From the NCBI GenBank assembly GCA_977006965.1, contig OZ345372.1:2356001-2420000 (forward strand): a stretch of 64,000 nucleotides of DNA. The letters run 5' to 3'. The notes below the pieces were generated by a model. The model saw only the letters and a program-made list of their open reading frames with translations, was not told the DNA's origin and did not search any database. Source of the DNA: Phymatolithon calcareum. Lineage: Eukaryota; Rhodophyta; Florideophyceae; Hapalidiales. The translations under genes and the position numbers were made by a program. Shown piece after piece: positions 9,989 to 21,577 of the stretch; position 1 is the first letter of the stretch, and the number at the start of each line of letters is the position of its first letter.

Positions 9989-12868
9989 AATAATAATATT
10001 ATTTATTTCCGTTTCGCAGAGCCCACAAAATGACAATACACGCCTAGTTCATCGAAGCTTCTTGTTCATGCTTTTCTTTCTTTATTGCAGAGAACGTTTA
10101 AAGTCCGAACTTTCCCTCGAGCAAGTTCTCTTGTTCAGAAATTTGAGTATCTCAATGGGTCTCTCCCTGCACAGATCTTATACAGTGTTGTTGCGTACTC
10201 TTCCTACGAATCGTTGTCGAGATACAGTCCGACCAGAACAGTGTAAGATCAGGTGCTCCACTGTCTCCTTAATGCCATATGGGCACATCTTACACACCGG
10301 GTCATAGAGTCGCGGTTTGTCCTCGCTGCGCCCATGATGAAAGCTTGCTACAATTGGGGAGCAATTCACTATCAGCTGATGTAGTATCACCTCGGCACGT
10401 CTCTGTGAGATGTTAAGATCTTTCGGGACTGTAGGTAAGATAACTGGTTTGCTTCTACAAGGCGGCTTGATAATGGATCGCGCTGCTTCCAATGTAAGTG
10501 GTATCGTTTGGTGCGACACCAGACTCGATTCCAAAATTCCCCTCCTCGCGAGTTCATCAGCGGCCTCGTTTTTCGGGACCCCGCAGTGGCTCGGTATCCA
10601 AACACACTCTATGTGAACCTCGTAGGACATGACTCGTTCCATAAGATTTCAAAGGTTCCGGACCATCTCACCGAACATCCGCGGTTGCCCGCTGAGCGCA
10701 TCTATGCAGCTTCTGCTGTCAGTGAACTATCTGATGGTGCTGCCGCGCGAAAGCTGTAGATTCACTACTGTCTGGACGGCCGCAAATACCTCTGCGTCGA
10801 ATGAGGAGCCCACAGCCCCAGCGGAAAGCGCAGTTTCGATTATCGTTTCTCCATCGCGTAGCACCAAAATCCCAGCTCCGCCGACCTGGAATGGGATTGT
10901 ACGATTCATGTCGAGTGAGTCACCATCTTCATCGCACACGATGACGCGCAGTTTTGAGTCAGTTGGGGCTGTTGCGTAAGCATGCTCGTAGGATGTCAGG
11001 GGGGGCGCCGTGTCGGGACTCAAACCGTTTCGCTAATTCTTGGTTTTCGCACTGGGCGGGGTTGAATTTCTTCAACGTCGCAATGTACCAGCCTTCATCC
11101 CATTTCACGGAGACGCGCTCTCTATGATTCAAATCCCAGACATATTTTTGAGTTATCTCTCCGACACTTCCATCCCTCCATATTTCGATTTCGGCTTGTT
11201 GTTCTGCAGTACGCTCTGAGATAAAAGCTTCTGTCGTGGAGCGTTTTTCTTCCGGCTCATTTTTTGCCGAAATGAGAGTTGTGAAGGTTCGAAATCTGTC
11301 ACTAGAGCGGTCCTTCTGGATTGACGAGGGGAGCCCATTGCGTGGGAGTGCCAGGATTCCCTTTTCCGCCAGAAAATAGATGCTCGAGTCCCGCCACGAT
11401 CCTGTGCGCTTGGATTTCAGCTCGCGTGATTGTGCTGTGCGAGACACTGGAGCGTCCGGTTGGATTCGAAGTGCTTTCTCCATGACAAGGGTAGCGCCAA
11501 TCTCCCCGATATCTCGAAGGCTGCGCATCCCAGTTGGTGATCGAAGCTCGGCGACTGCCGTGGCTTTCAGGCAGCCACTGGCCGCTCGCGCGGCGTCGTT
11601 CCGTGCGACTTCTACTTGTTGGATGTGCGAATCGAATCCGTGTACAGCGAAGGCTGATGCACCGTACGTCGCATTTAGTTCGCAGTAGCTCTTGCGAAAT
11701 GCCTCCATCGTTGATGTCTCCGCGCCCCAGGATGTGCCACTCAATGCGGGGATGAACCGGGTCTTTGATCGAAGTTTCCGGGTCACTTCTCTGCAGTGAA
11801 CTTTGAAGCTCAATCGTTGGTCGAAATTAAAGCCTAGGAATTTGTATTCCGTAACTGAGTCGATTTTCTCTCCACCAATACTGACGTAGCCATCTATGGT
11901 TTCCTGCGGTGACCGTCCATCTGCTGCAAATCCTAGAACCATGCATTTTCGAGCGTTCACCTTGATTCGCAAACGGTGAATGGAGAGAATCTCGGCGGCC
12001 ATGTTGAGCTTTGAGATTACATCCTCCCAAGACCTGCCGGTGGCGTTGAAGCTGGTGTCTTCTGCGAAACTGAATTGAACCAAGTCGTCAAGACATATAT
12101 CTAAGTCCAATATGTACAAGTTCCAAAGATTAGGTGACAACGAGCTTCCTTTCGGTAGCCCGCATCCCAATACTCGCGACCGTCCGACTGTGCTGACGAG
12201 TCTTCCCTGAGCTCGCCGATCTGCCAAGTATGAGTGCATCCAGCACAGCATACTGGGAGGGCAGTCAAAGTTCGCCGTCTTAACCAGCAAGGCAGGAATA
12301 ACGACACGATCATATGCCGCGCTGAAATCCACGAACAGCGCTGCACATTTGCGGCGGCGGGAGAATGCGTCTGCAGTGCGTTGTGCCATGGCCGCGACGT
12401 GTTCATGTGTGTTTTGAAATCGTCTGAATCCTGCTTGTGAAGATGGGAGCTTTGTTTCCACCCACTCTGTCATGCGTAATCCAATTAGGCGCTCAGCAAT
12501 ATGGTTGACGATTGATGATAACGAAATTGGTCTGAGGGCAGTTGGGTCACTCGGCTTGGGAATGCCGCTGAGAATAACCGCTCTCCATGCAGCAGGTACA
12601 GTAACTTCGCGCCAGCTTCTGCTCACTAGGTCCAACAGACGATTGGTAGGCGTCGTAGATAGGTTGCTAATGAATTCGACTTCTATGCCGTCCGGCCCAG
12701 TTGCAGTGCATCTTGGCATTGCACTTACGGCTGCTGCGGGCTCACGAATAGAGAACTCATGGCTGCATGTCAGTTCCTTGGTTCGAGCTTTTGCCGATTT
12801 CGTTTCTCGTTTTGCGCCGCAATGGTCTCTCTTTGGTAGTTTCCTCCTGTTGATGGTGAGGTTTAAAA
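9989..12868 (-). mobile_element. LINE group 6 (RT plus RNase H), 5'-truncated copy 1
   Basis: The element runs on the minus strand from the RT N-terminus to a 3' UTR. The 3' UTR contains GCAATAAAGAAAGAAAAG (about 10078-10095) and ends in an AT-rich AATAATATTATTATTA run (about 9989-10010). It shares gene order and 3' UTR with the copy at 50191-52288. The endonuclease region is missing. The 5' junction lies near 12870 and no target duplication was seen. Confidence 0.85.
10178..12868 (-). pseudogene. LINE group 6 ORF2: RT, split RNase H with Tudor-like insert, CCHC
   Basis: The RT part (10959-12719 as an open frame, extendable to about 12868) shows TGPDGIEVEF, LRPISLSS, VDFSAAYDRV, CGLPKGSSLSP and FAEDTSF. 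The FAED replaces the usual FADD. RNase H begins at EIWRDGSVGE (about 11170-11200). A Tudor-like stretch (VSVKWDEGWYIATLKKF, about 11070-11120) follows, then the RNase H strand GGAGILVL, AEVFAAV, TDSRSCIDAL and WIPSHCGVPKNEAADELA. The protein ends with a CKMC...H...C knuckle (about 10215-10300). Breaks relative to copy 2 are a deletion of about 20 bases near 11000 that shifts the frame, TAG at 10727-10729 and TGA at 10649-10651. The copy is dead as it stands. Confidence 0.85.
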
Positions 12869-13801
12869 CACTGAACTGACGCCATATTTACTGGGGCACG
12901 ATCAAAAACGAGTGCAGATGAAACTGCTAGTGATACCTTTATCTACTGTACCAGAATAGGGGCTGCGTATTGTTGACAGGGCTTCTACCAATCTTATTGC
13001 TGCCGATTGCTGTTCGGAGCGCAATATGCAAAAAAAGTTCTTCATCGTCTGAGCCTGCAATAAACATTGCAATCTGAGCGCTCGGCAATATGGTTGCAAC
13101 ATCTGAGCTTGAATTATCAACCAAGAAATCGTTTGTTTTATTATATGACGAAGCACCTAAAACGTGTTACAATGTGCTCTAGTCATTATCGAGAACTTGC
13201 AATGCGTTATTCCCGTACTGCGCACGAAGAGTCTTTTTCCAATAACCTACAATTCGTTAAAGAAGAGCACTTAGAATGTGGGAATCTTGTCGAAACAGAA
13301 TTTTTACATATCTTGCATTCCATCAGCTACTCACAATCACAGATTGCTAATGAAATGCATTACAATAGCAATGGAGTGCGACAGGGCTCAGATTGTTGAG
13401 TTCAAAAAACACCTCTGCTTTCATTCGTCTCATCTTCAATGGCCTTGTGGAATGTGATGTCCAATAAAGCTTTAAGAATCCATTCGCCAGTGCATTGTCC
13501 AGGTCCAAACCGTTATTATCAGAAGTCGCTGTTTTTAGCTCGTAAAAAAGATGACGGGACAAAAATTTTACAGCGCGGAAGTTTGTGTGGTGTGAATGTT
13601 TTGATTGCGAATGAGCGAAATTACGTACTGTACATGTAACAGGATGAAAACAATCAACTGGACTGGAATTTTCCTGGAGCCGTCGGATGCAGCCGCATTT
13701 GAGGTAAGAGGGTACTCGACTGAATCGATGGCGCCGTCTCCGGGGCTGCAGAAAGATATGAGCGATACGAGCAAGAGAGGGAGCGGCGTGACATGTCAAG
13801 A

Positions 13802-13858
13802 GAGAGTCGGATCCTCTAGGGAGAGTCGGATCCTCTAGGGAGAGTCGGATCCTCTAGG
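13802..13858. repeat. 19-bp tandem repeat, three units
   Basis: Three perfect copies of GAGAGTCGGATCCTCTAGG lie head to tail. Nothing else is recognisable between 12869 and 14329. Confidence 0.9.
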
Positions 13859-14341
13859 GAACGGGAATTCAGAGTTCCCGCTGAACGAGAACAGTCCGGG
13901 GCAGCTACAGCAGCGAGGTCAGGTATCAAAGAAACTTGGTGAACATCAATCGGCTAATGAGAAAGGCAGGTGCTTTAGCAGTGGAAGCAAAAACGGCGTT
14001 TCGAAATAGCATAATATGCGTCTAATGCCCTATCACCATGAAAAAGATGGATCATAAAGACGCTGAGTCTCCTCTCATTTTAATATCAGATATTAAGAAT
14101 GCAGTAGCTCGACTGCATACATCGCAAAAGGATGGCCGTTTTCTAAACTTCGGGTGAAGAACATACTGTAGGAAAAAAGACAGCGTTCGGAGGGAAATTG
14201 TTGTGTTGTTTCGTTCTTCAATGGTTGAGAAAACAACAGGCAGCTGGTTGTGGCTATAATACTTCTCCCTGTTAGTATGTGGTAAAATTGCTTGACGGGG
14301 CACCATGTGTCTGTTTCTCATGTTTAGCGCTCAAGCAGAGA

Positions 14342-15557
14342 TGGAGACGAGACAGAAACGTGGTGTATCATCGACCGAGGAGTACCTCAAGGTTCCCCGC
14401 TTAGTCCATGCCTATACAATATATTCATGGACACATTCGCAGAAGCCGTCTCCAAGACAGACAGGAACGTTTCAGAAAGTCCTGTGCAATTGTTCGCAGA
14501 TGATGTCCAGCTTCAAGCGAAGACAGGACGAGGAATGCAGAAACTTCTTGATATAGCGACCAGTTGGGCAAGCGAAAATGGCATGAAATGGAACACAAAA
14601 CCAGGAAAAAGCGAAGTTCTTAAGTACAAAGGACTTCAGAAGCACACGTTTTACTTGGCAGGACGAGAACTATATCAAGCCTGGAGACTCTCGTATCTTG
14701 GGGTAAGCATGAATAACAAGGGTGTTACGGATGACACGGCCATAGCAAGAGTTCGAAATGCTGCAGGATGCATACATAAGCTGCGGGAGCTTGGAGTGAA
14801 TGTTCGAGGATTCAAACCGGAGACATGCATCAGGATCTTTAAGTCGCTAATTATCCCGAAATGGGAGTATGCGTTACACGTTACTCCAATGACAAATCGA
14901 TTGCTCTCGGCAATCGAGTCGGCAGAGGGCTTGTTCTACAAAAATGTTTTCGGAAAGTATGCCGAACACCGCCGGGACCGAATGCGAGTTCTGTGCCGAC
15001 TGGGACCACCAAAGATGAGGAGACGTCATCAAGCAGAAAGGTTTGCATTAAGCCTGGTAAGGCACAAAAAGCGCCTTGAAGAAACAGAAGAGTACGTTGG
15101 AAGAGATGAGGACGTAAAGGAAGCAATGAAGGATATTGAATATCTCAAGATGTATGAAGACTTGCGACAAGCCCTTCAGAAATCCCAGGAGGGATCTGTC
15201 ACGAAGAAGACGAGGAGAGAAGAAACAATTAAGGTATGGGAAAAGGAAGAAGAAGGCAGGTCAATGAAGATTCCTATTGAAGGCAAGCTACCAGGGATCC
15301 TTTACATAGGAGAAAGAACAACACGTTTAAGGTGCCTAAGGTTGACATTCAACCGAGCACCCCTTTGGAGGAAATCAGTGTTGGGTGCGTACTGTGGGAT
15401 TACCGCGGTGGTCGAACTAGTCGCCTTACAACGTACTCTAGCGTCATCGAAGATGAGTACAGAAATTGAGTTTGAGTGCAAGAGACTTACCGGAGCTCTT
15501 GTTGGGAGAGAATTACGAATCAAGAACGTTTTGAGCAGCCAGATGACTATAGCGTAG
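14342..15557 (+). CDS. LINE group 2 ORF2, intact C-terminal 400 codons
   Basis: An uninterrupted frame runs from the truncation point through RT motifs RGVPQGSPLSPC and LFADDVQLQ (catalytic Asp pair present). It continues through the thumb (WEYALHVTP) and the whole C-terminal extension. Compared with 5341-7554 it keeps the segment around KVWEKEEEGRSMKIPIEG that is deleted there. There are no stops or frameshifts, and the target duplication is perfect, so this is one of the more recent insertions in the window. Lacking a promoter, endonuclease and RT N-terminus, it cannot make a functional polymerase. The first Met, at 14427, is internal to RT and not a natural start. Confidence 0.88.
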
Positions 15558-15632
15558 AGATTATGCAAGAGCTGCCCCGTTACTCCAAGGTGAGGCTTTG
15601 GGAGCTCTCAAAAATAAAATCATCAAATATCC
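14342..15632 (+). mobile_element. LINE group 2, 5'-truncated copy 2 with target duplication
   Basis: The copy is bounded by the 12-bp direct repeat CTCAAGCAGAGA at 14330-14341 and 15633-15644, which fits target-site duplication. It starts within RT and ends with the group tail (AAAATAAAATCATCAAATATCC). Confidence 0.9.
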
Positions 15633-15644
15633 CTCAAGCAGAGA

Positions 15645-16688
15645 AGTATTACACCTTGATCGAGATCGTTCCTGTAGATCGCTCTGTGTCCACGACCTTT
15701 TACTGTATTATTATGCATACTACGGTTTGTACTACTTTAAATTAGACCCTTCCTTTATTGCCGTTAACTTTAGTTACTTTTTGCTCTTGCCAGCCGTCCT
15801 CAAATAAGGATTAGCGTCTTCGCCACCATCTCCCTCATGCACCTGTGATGGAATCCGGCTTCTAGATGCTGAGCTCCGCGGATGCATTGCAAGCAAGCGA
15901 GCTCTCGTGCAGGAGAGAGGTCGCCCACACTGTCTTGTATAGCGATCACCAGGCTGTTGGATTAGAGTTGCGTAAAGCCAAGACTCATCGATATTAGGTC
16001 AAAGTTCAACGATGCGACTTGGAGGTCGGTGTGATTGGAGCGCTTTGGCAAATGAAAGTCTTGCTTCAAGAATTAAAACACTCCGCATCTAGATTCGGCT
16101 CCGGCAAACAACCTGAGGGATTTGAAAAGCTGGCTATTAACTCACTTTCCACGTCTCCCATGCGCTTGTATGCGTCATATAGCCGTGACCATTAAGGGAT
16201 TCCATGATATCCGGCATCGATTTCGTCCCATCAGTCCTGCAAGTGTAGGTCAAAAGGGTGGGATGGACTTCGACAAGGCGTTGATTACTCCATAAACAAG
16301 TGCTTTTTGACCATTTTGCAGACGAAAAGAGGGACAGGCTTTTGATTGCCGTCCTTTTGCGATAAACTCATTCGGATCGAGAGAAGAGATGAAATCTGAA
16401 GAATTCAAACTTTGTAGGTTTTCCAACAGATCCCAAAGTGCACTGTATTTCGATAACAAGAGAGATCAAAACAAGAAGTACTGTACAGTACAGTATTCGA
16501 AACGATACCCTTCCACAAAAGGGTGCAAAACGCATAAAACTAGTCGTACAGTAGAGCCAATCGTAATCAGGTGTATTTATTCAGACCAATTAGAGCCCTC
16601 TGGATGCGACCCGGATTTGCTTGCTTCGAGTTGGATGAGTGAAGAATTGCTTTGTTGCTGGCCAACAGTTTTTTGAGATCAGGATCCA
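15645..16688. other. no recognisable feature
   Basis: I found no convincing coding or repeat feature here. Short CTGTACAGTACAGTA-like runs occur near 16480. Confidence 0.5.
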
Positions 16689-16742
16689 TCCGACAGTACA
16701 TACAAATCCCCACTTCCACGTGGGGGGGGGGGGACTTGTATG
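16689..16742. repeat. G12 run within a short palindrome
   Basis: A run of twelve G (16722-16733) follows CATACAAATCCCC and precedes ACTTGTA. TACAA-TCCCC and GGGGA-CTTGTA can pair. The GGATCCATC-GACAGTACATA sequence before it is repeated at about 17276-17295. Confidence 0.6.
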
Positions 16743-16764
16743 TTTTTATTTATTGGACAAACCT

Positions 16765-17054
16765 TCAAAGCCAGCATACGCCGACAACAGAGCGTAACTT
16801 AAGGTTTTGTTTTAATGCCCGGTAATGTACCCCTTTTTCATAGAGTAAATTGGCTACTGCTCCAAATTTACCTATGCGTTCCCGTTCCCTCTTCTTATCA
16901 ATATCAGGTTCCTGCTCAGGGGTCTCGGCCAGTGCTCTGGAAGCCTGTCCATTGCTTCTAACGCTCTGAGCTCTTCCGGTATCGAGGTAGGCTTCAGCAG
17001 CGTGTTGCAGACCAGGCGCACCCATTGTATCCCCTCAGCTCCATGTTTTTCCAC
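16765..17054 (-). pseudogene. unrecognised minus-strand coding relic
   Basis: Two overlapping minus-strand frames are present. One of them (from about 17054) reads a plausible helical stretch (TSIPEELRALEAMDRLPEHW). There is no motif I can name. It may be the 5' side of a retroelement ORF. Confidence 0.25.
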
Positions 17055-17146
17055 TACTAGGTAGGGTCTTCGGGGAACCTTCCAGTATACCAGAACATCC
17101 GTCGAGGAACAAGCTATCCCCGTATCATTCTCTGAGCGGAATTCGC

Positions 17147-17346
17147 CGCTTTCTTATATTTTCCATTTCGCGAGCTCTCCACTCTGTATTGGACAGTGTG
17201 CACAACTGTTGATGTGAAGCAACTGTGAAGCAGTGGACTCCCTTCACCAGGTGTGGGTACTAACCAATAGTTTAGGATCCATCAGACAGTACATATAATT
17301 CCCCCGCTTTCTTACGTTTTCCATTTTGGGAGCTCTCCACTCTGTA
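17147..17346. repeat. pair of 42-bp direct repeats, 158 bp apart
   Basis: The sequence CGCTTTCTTA-RTTTTCCATTT-G-GAGCTCTCCACTCTGTA occurs at 17147-17188 and again at 17305-17346 with a few mismatches. No function can be inferred. Confidence 0.7.
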
Positions 17347-17597
17347 AGATCCTTCAAGACAGTAGAGCAGCTCCCATATGCACTGTCGGATGCATCCTGG
17401 TGATTACCATTTGCGAACTGTACCGCTGACGAAACTACATAGTCCGAGTTGTGAGTGCTCGAAAGCGTCTGGCGACGGAGGACTTGGGTTCTACGGTTAT
17501 GTGACAGGATAAATCTATCATGGATGTCATTTATTTTATGTTTTGTTGAAAACAGAAATTGGGAACACCGACTTGCAAAATTGCTAATATGCAGTGT

Positions 17598-17639
17598 TTG
17601 CCAATTGAGTCTTTTAGTCTTTTAAGACTCAATTGGCAA
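17598..17639. repeat. perfect 16-bp inverted repeat
   Basis: The arms TTGCCAATTGAGTCTT (17598-17613) and its exact complement (17624-17639) flank a 10-base loop. It may be a transcript hairpin or a foldback remnant. Confidence 0.8.
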
Positions 17640-17918
17640 GCCCTGGAGAAGGGCATCGGGAGCCGATGATATTCAGAAAGTCTTGCCATGCTACAGTGCA
17701 ATCCCGTTTCTGTTCAGTAATACATTATCGACAATTTTTTAGGACTGACCTCCTGGTTTCAAAAAAATATAGAAAAAAAACCAGCTGGAGTGAACCGGCC
17801 CCTTTTCCATGTCTCTTACTACCGGTTTGCAGAGTGCCTGCTCTTCCCCGTAACTTTCTTTCTTTCTTTTATTGCGGGATTTATCAGAGCTGGTAAACAA
17901 CTCCACATCCTTACGGCT

Positions 17919-18118
17919 CCAGTAGACTTAACAGATACGAGTGGTACTTGATGTCACAACAGCTGCCCAAGCTGCACAATGTGCAGACCTTGGGGAAGCT
18001 TAACATCTATATCGCTACATAGCCAATCTTCAGTCGCCGTCCTTCAAAGGGATGCCCCGGGTTGGAAACCATTTAGGACGCTCACGGTAGCTAGTCATCT
18101 CGCTGCCTTCTTTCATCT
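17919..18118 (+). repeat. dispersed repeat R1, copy 1
   Basis: The segment matches the reverse complement of 34957-35152 over about 195 bp, including CAGATACGAGTGG, CCTTCAAAGGGATGCCC and GGTTGGAAACCATTTAGGACG. A frame reading MSQQLSKLHKVQ...RRPSKGCPGWKPF is open in the 34.9-kb copy and interrupted here. I do not recognise the family. Confidence 0.7.
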
Positions 18119-18167
18119 TCTTCTGTCTTCTCTCCCAGCTTCCTTGAGCGTTGCGGCGCACCACTCA

Positions 18168-18960
18168 GGGCGGAATCCATGTACTACCATACTACCAGAA
18201 GGTGATAGTCTTCTCCCATGGGGAGGCCGGATCACAGCTCTTGCAAGTTCAAAAAAACCCTGCACTGTAGCGGGGAAAAATTCCTGACTGAGCTCTTGGT
18301 TCCTATCTGTGACGCACAGGTGAACGGGCCGGACCGGTATGATAGCCGGCCTGTATCAAATCCGCTTAAATTCGCAAGATTTTCTCGAAATCTTGCAACG
18401 GCGGGCTTGGGTCTGGCATTTCAAGTGTGGCAAGTTCTCGATTCGCCAAGTCCCTGGAGTGCGCGTTCACGATCGCGTCCGCCATTTCCGGCGGGATTAC
18501 CGTCGGAAGGAGCGCTTTGTGCAGCTTTATCGCTGCGGCCACTTGCGCCGGCGCGGGCGCCCGCGCCCGCGCCGGAAACTTGTCTTTTTTCGTTTGTGGT
18601 CCGTTCGGTCCGGTCAAACCCTTCTCTCCCTCCTTCCCCCGTAACTTTAGCATTTCGAGCTCCGTTTGAGCACTGAGCTTTTTTCCTCACATCCCTAAGC
18701 CATGGTCCTGCTCTGTGTTCCCAATGGGTAGTTTCAGCAAGAATCAGCAACTTTTTCATCTTTGCTGAAAACGCGATCGCGTTTTCCATGATTTTCGCTT
18801 GAGATTCTCGAGATCTATGGCCACCAATGAGTTTCCAACGCCTCGTTTTCATACCAGATCTGCTTGATGAGCTCTGCGCACTCTTTTCCGACGGCCGTCT
18901 GGTACCGATAATAGGCGGTAAACATGGCCTCGCTGTCCTTCCAACCGCGGTATCAATAGA
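18168..18960 (-). pseudogene. dispersed repeat R2, coding relic copy 1
   Basis: The minus strand carries pieces of a protein. An N-terminal helical part (GWKDSEAMFTAYYRYQ, about 18860-18950) ends in a stop. A Pro/Ala-rich linker (PARARAPAPAQVAAAI) leads to a conserved block (VIPPEMADAI, ANRELATLEMPD, FEKILRI). The same block recurs at 55889-56269. The family is repeated, so a transposon origin is likely, but I do not recognise the protein. A stop follows FEKILRI here, whereas the other copy continues for about 50 residues. The GC-rich linker makes the other reading frames deceptively open. Confidence 0.5.
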
Positions 18961-21500
18961 TTGTCACTATTGATACTTCTCGGGTTTCGTAGTCTCATCA
19001 ACTTCCAGCTCCTAATTTCTTCGTAGCGTGCCTCTCAAGGATACCGTAATTGAAGGTCCTCCCCTTTCTTCACATCCCGCGGCACCGGATGGTCTACCGT
19101 ACACTGTCTAGTGCATCTCAAGCGTTGTCCCTCACCTTGGCATCATTCCAGCTATCGTCCCATGTGCAAGACGCGATATAGGCACGCAAGAGAACCTCGC
19201 GAAAAATTGTCATGCCCAGACATCTTGTGGTCGTAGATCAGTAAGCCGAAAAGGTTAAAAAGCTTTGGAGGAGTTAAATCAGTCTTCTCTCTCAATTTAG
19301 AGCATGAATATGGTCATCCCTCCTCGCTCTCTGCACGAATGGCTTATCTTTCCCCTCACCAGCTATGGTTGCAATATTTTGGCATAATTTCCACCCGGGT
19401 AATACCACTTGGTTCCTCTGGCTCTAAGAGCAGAAACACGGAAACAGTAGAATCACGACTGCATTTAAATTGTTGATAAGCGCAAGATCCAAATGCTGAT
19501 CTATGGGACATGGACACTCGCCACTTTGGCAACAGTGTCGTAAATGTTGTCCGAATGCAATCCAAGGAAATAGTCAGCACCACGGGATGCGTAGGTTTAG
19601 AATGGGACAGAAAGGTTGATTGCGAAAGAGCATCAGCTTAGAAGAACTCTTTTTTAGTTTTTCGGCGAGAAAAAGAGCTTAGTTTTGCCTTTCGGAAGAG
19701 AGAAGCGAAGGCAAAGTGGATCTACAAAAGGAATTCCGTCTGAGCCAGAAAGATGTTGATATTCCTTGTAGGGCCAAAGTGGTCAGATTAGCGCAGCATG
19801 AGCCCTTTGCGATGAGTCAGATTCTTGTAATAAATCGACCTAACATGGATGAAAGTCCATGGAGAACAGTTCGCAAATCTTGCAGGAACAGAAGAAAAAA
19901 GGACGCAACAGAAAGTGAGGCGCCCTTTTTTCCGACCTTCGCGAACACTGCGCTCATGAAACCATGTGCGAAATGTGAAGTCTTGGATACTGATGGGCTC
20001 TGGCAGCCTACCTATCTCTTGGTGTACCGATAAATGGTTATGATTGTGACTAAAAAGTAGGAGGATCGTTCCGATATTCTACGGCTTGGCGATCATGGAA
20101 AGATGTAGCAAGGGCAATGATGACACGCTACAATACGGTGGATAGAAGCTTTTAATGCAGCCCATTTAGTGGCGCGGAGACAGGATAAGGGGCAGAGAGC
20201 AGACCGTAGGAAACCGGTGGATCGCGCCCTGGTGTTTGGGAAGGTATGGGGCTAGACCAATTTTTCTGAAGCATGGATTGATATTTCTACGCAGATAACA
20301 GGCAAGTAGAAGCAATCCCCAATACAGTGCCGCATCATGTGGATAACGCCAAAAAAGTGAGGCGCATTGTGGCCCATGAAAGCCGCTGTGATGACTCGAT
20401 CCTTTTTTCGCGGATGAAGGCGGCGTAGGTGTCGGAAATCTCCGCGAAATGAACAACCCTCACTGATCTTCTGGGCTTTCTCGTAATCCTTTTCGCACTC
20501 GGTATGTGACTGCAGGCAAGAAGACTTGGAATGGAAGGCGTGACCAAGAGACGCGGATGCTGTGCGCATTGACACAGGTGAACTGACGGTGAACTCTGCA
20601 AAGGCAGAAGCAAATAGTCAAGCACTGGGCATAGGCAGGGGACTTTGCCACGGCTGGAGCGGGCGCCTGGCTGCAGGCGCAGAGGGAGTCAGAGGTACAG
20701 GTGAGCGTATGTCTAGAAGTAGAAGCCTTGAGTCTTACAAGTCACCAATGTACAGAGGCCTGGTGTTATTGTGTATATGAGACACGATGGGAGCCTTCCA
20801 ACGCGAATTCGGATTCAAAAAAGGAAAATACAGGACTAGGTGGAAGTGAGATTAGGGCTCTATTGCATAGATTGCCATCACGAAATTTAGGGTTTGATTT
20901 CACGCGGATAGCATTGCGTGTTTCGGCTTGTTCTGTAGTGCACTGACGCACTCGTCTGGAGCAGGCAATTTCAAGAATTGCAATGAAGTCTAGGACAAAG
21001 TTATTTTTATGAAATTAATTAGGGCGAATCTTCATACGCGCACCCAACGGTGACACGGCAGAGCTCCATGTGGGTGGCCCAACCTGCGAGCTCCCATGTT
21101 GTAACCATTTTGCGACGGAGATTGGTGGCAAAACTCGTCTGTATGGCTGTTTCTTGTACCTCAAACGGGTAGCCAGTTGGTACACGGTCGCTGAAGAAAA
21201 TGATAAAGCGCTGTTGGAACGGCCCCATATCGCTGCATGATATTGGCAGATCGACGAACATGTGACGGCTCCGTACACTACGCTCATAAATACGACTGCG
21301 TTTGGTCATACCGTCACGCGCTACGACTGCGTCAAAACATGATCTGGGCGAGAAACTACATTTTCTACGCCCCGCTTTATGGACACACTCGTACCTCACC
21401 ATTCACGAGCTCTCCTCTGACATCTGTACAGAACTGTACCCGTCCGCCTCCGTTGTTTCATCGCTGGCATCGCACTTGTGTCGTAGTGCGCAAGCAATCG
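18961..21500. other. mostly unassigned sequence
   Basis: A 105-codon plus-strand frame (19716-20033) has a Lys/Arg-rich middle and CAKCEVLDTDG near its end, but no family match and no repeat partner in the window. Nothing else is supportable. Confidence 0.4.
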
Positions 21501-21526
21501 GGGGAGGGGAATCGGTATAGCGATAG

Positions 21527-21534
21527 TATAAATA
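21527..21534 (+). promoter_or_regulatory. TATA box candidate
   Basis: TATAAATA at 21527-21534 lies only 5 bases before the first ATG (21539) but 44 bases before the ATG at 21578. A start site about 30 bases downstream would favour the ATG at 21578. Confidence 0.4.
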
Positions 21535-21577
21535 CTTGATGGCCAATCTTCGAAAGTACTGTCTATCTTCCAACAAC

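Noticed and set aside
18421-18852. 143-codon minus-strand frame with a Gly/Ala-rich end
   Set aside because: Its latter half is a shifted reading of the R2 Pro/Ala linker, which is conserved in another frame. The GC-rich repeat leaves all frames open.
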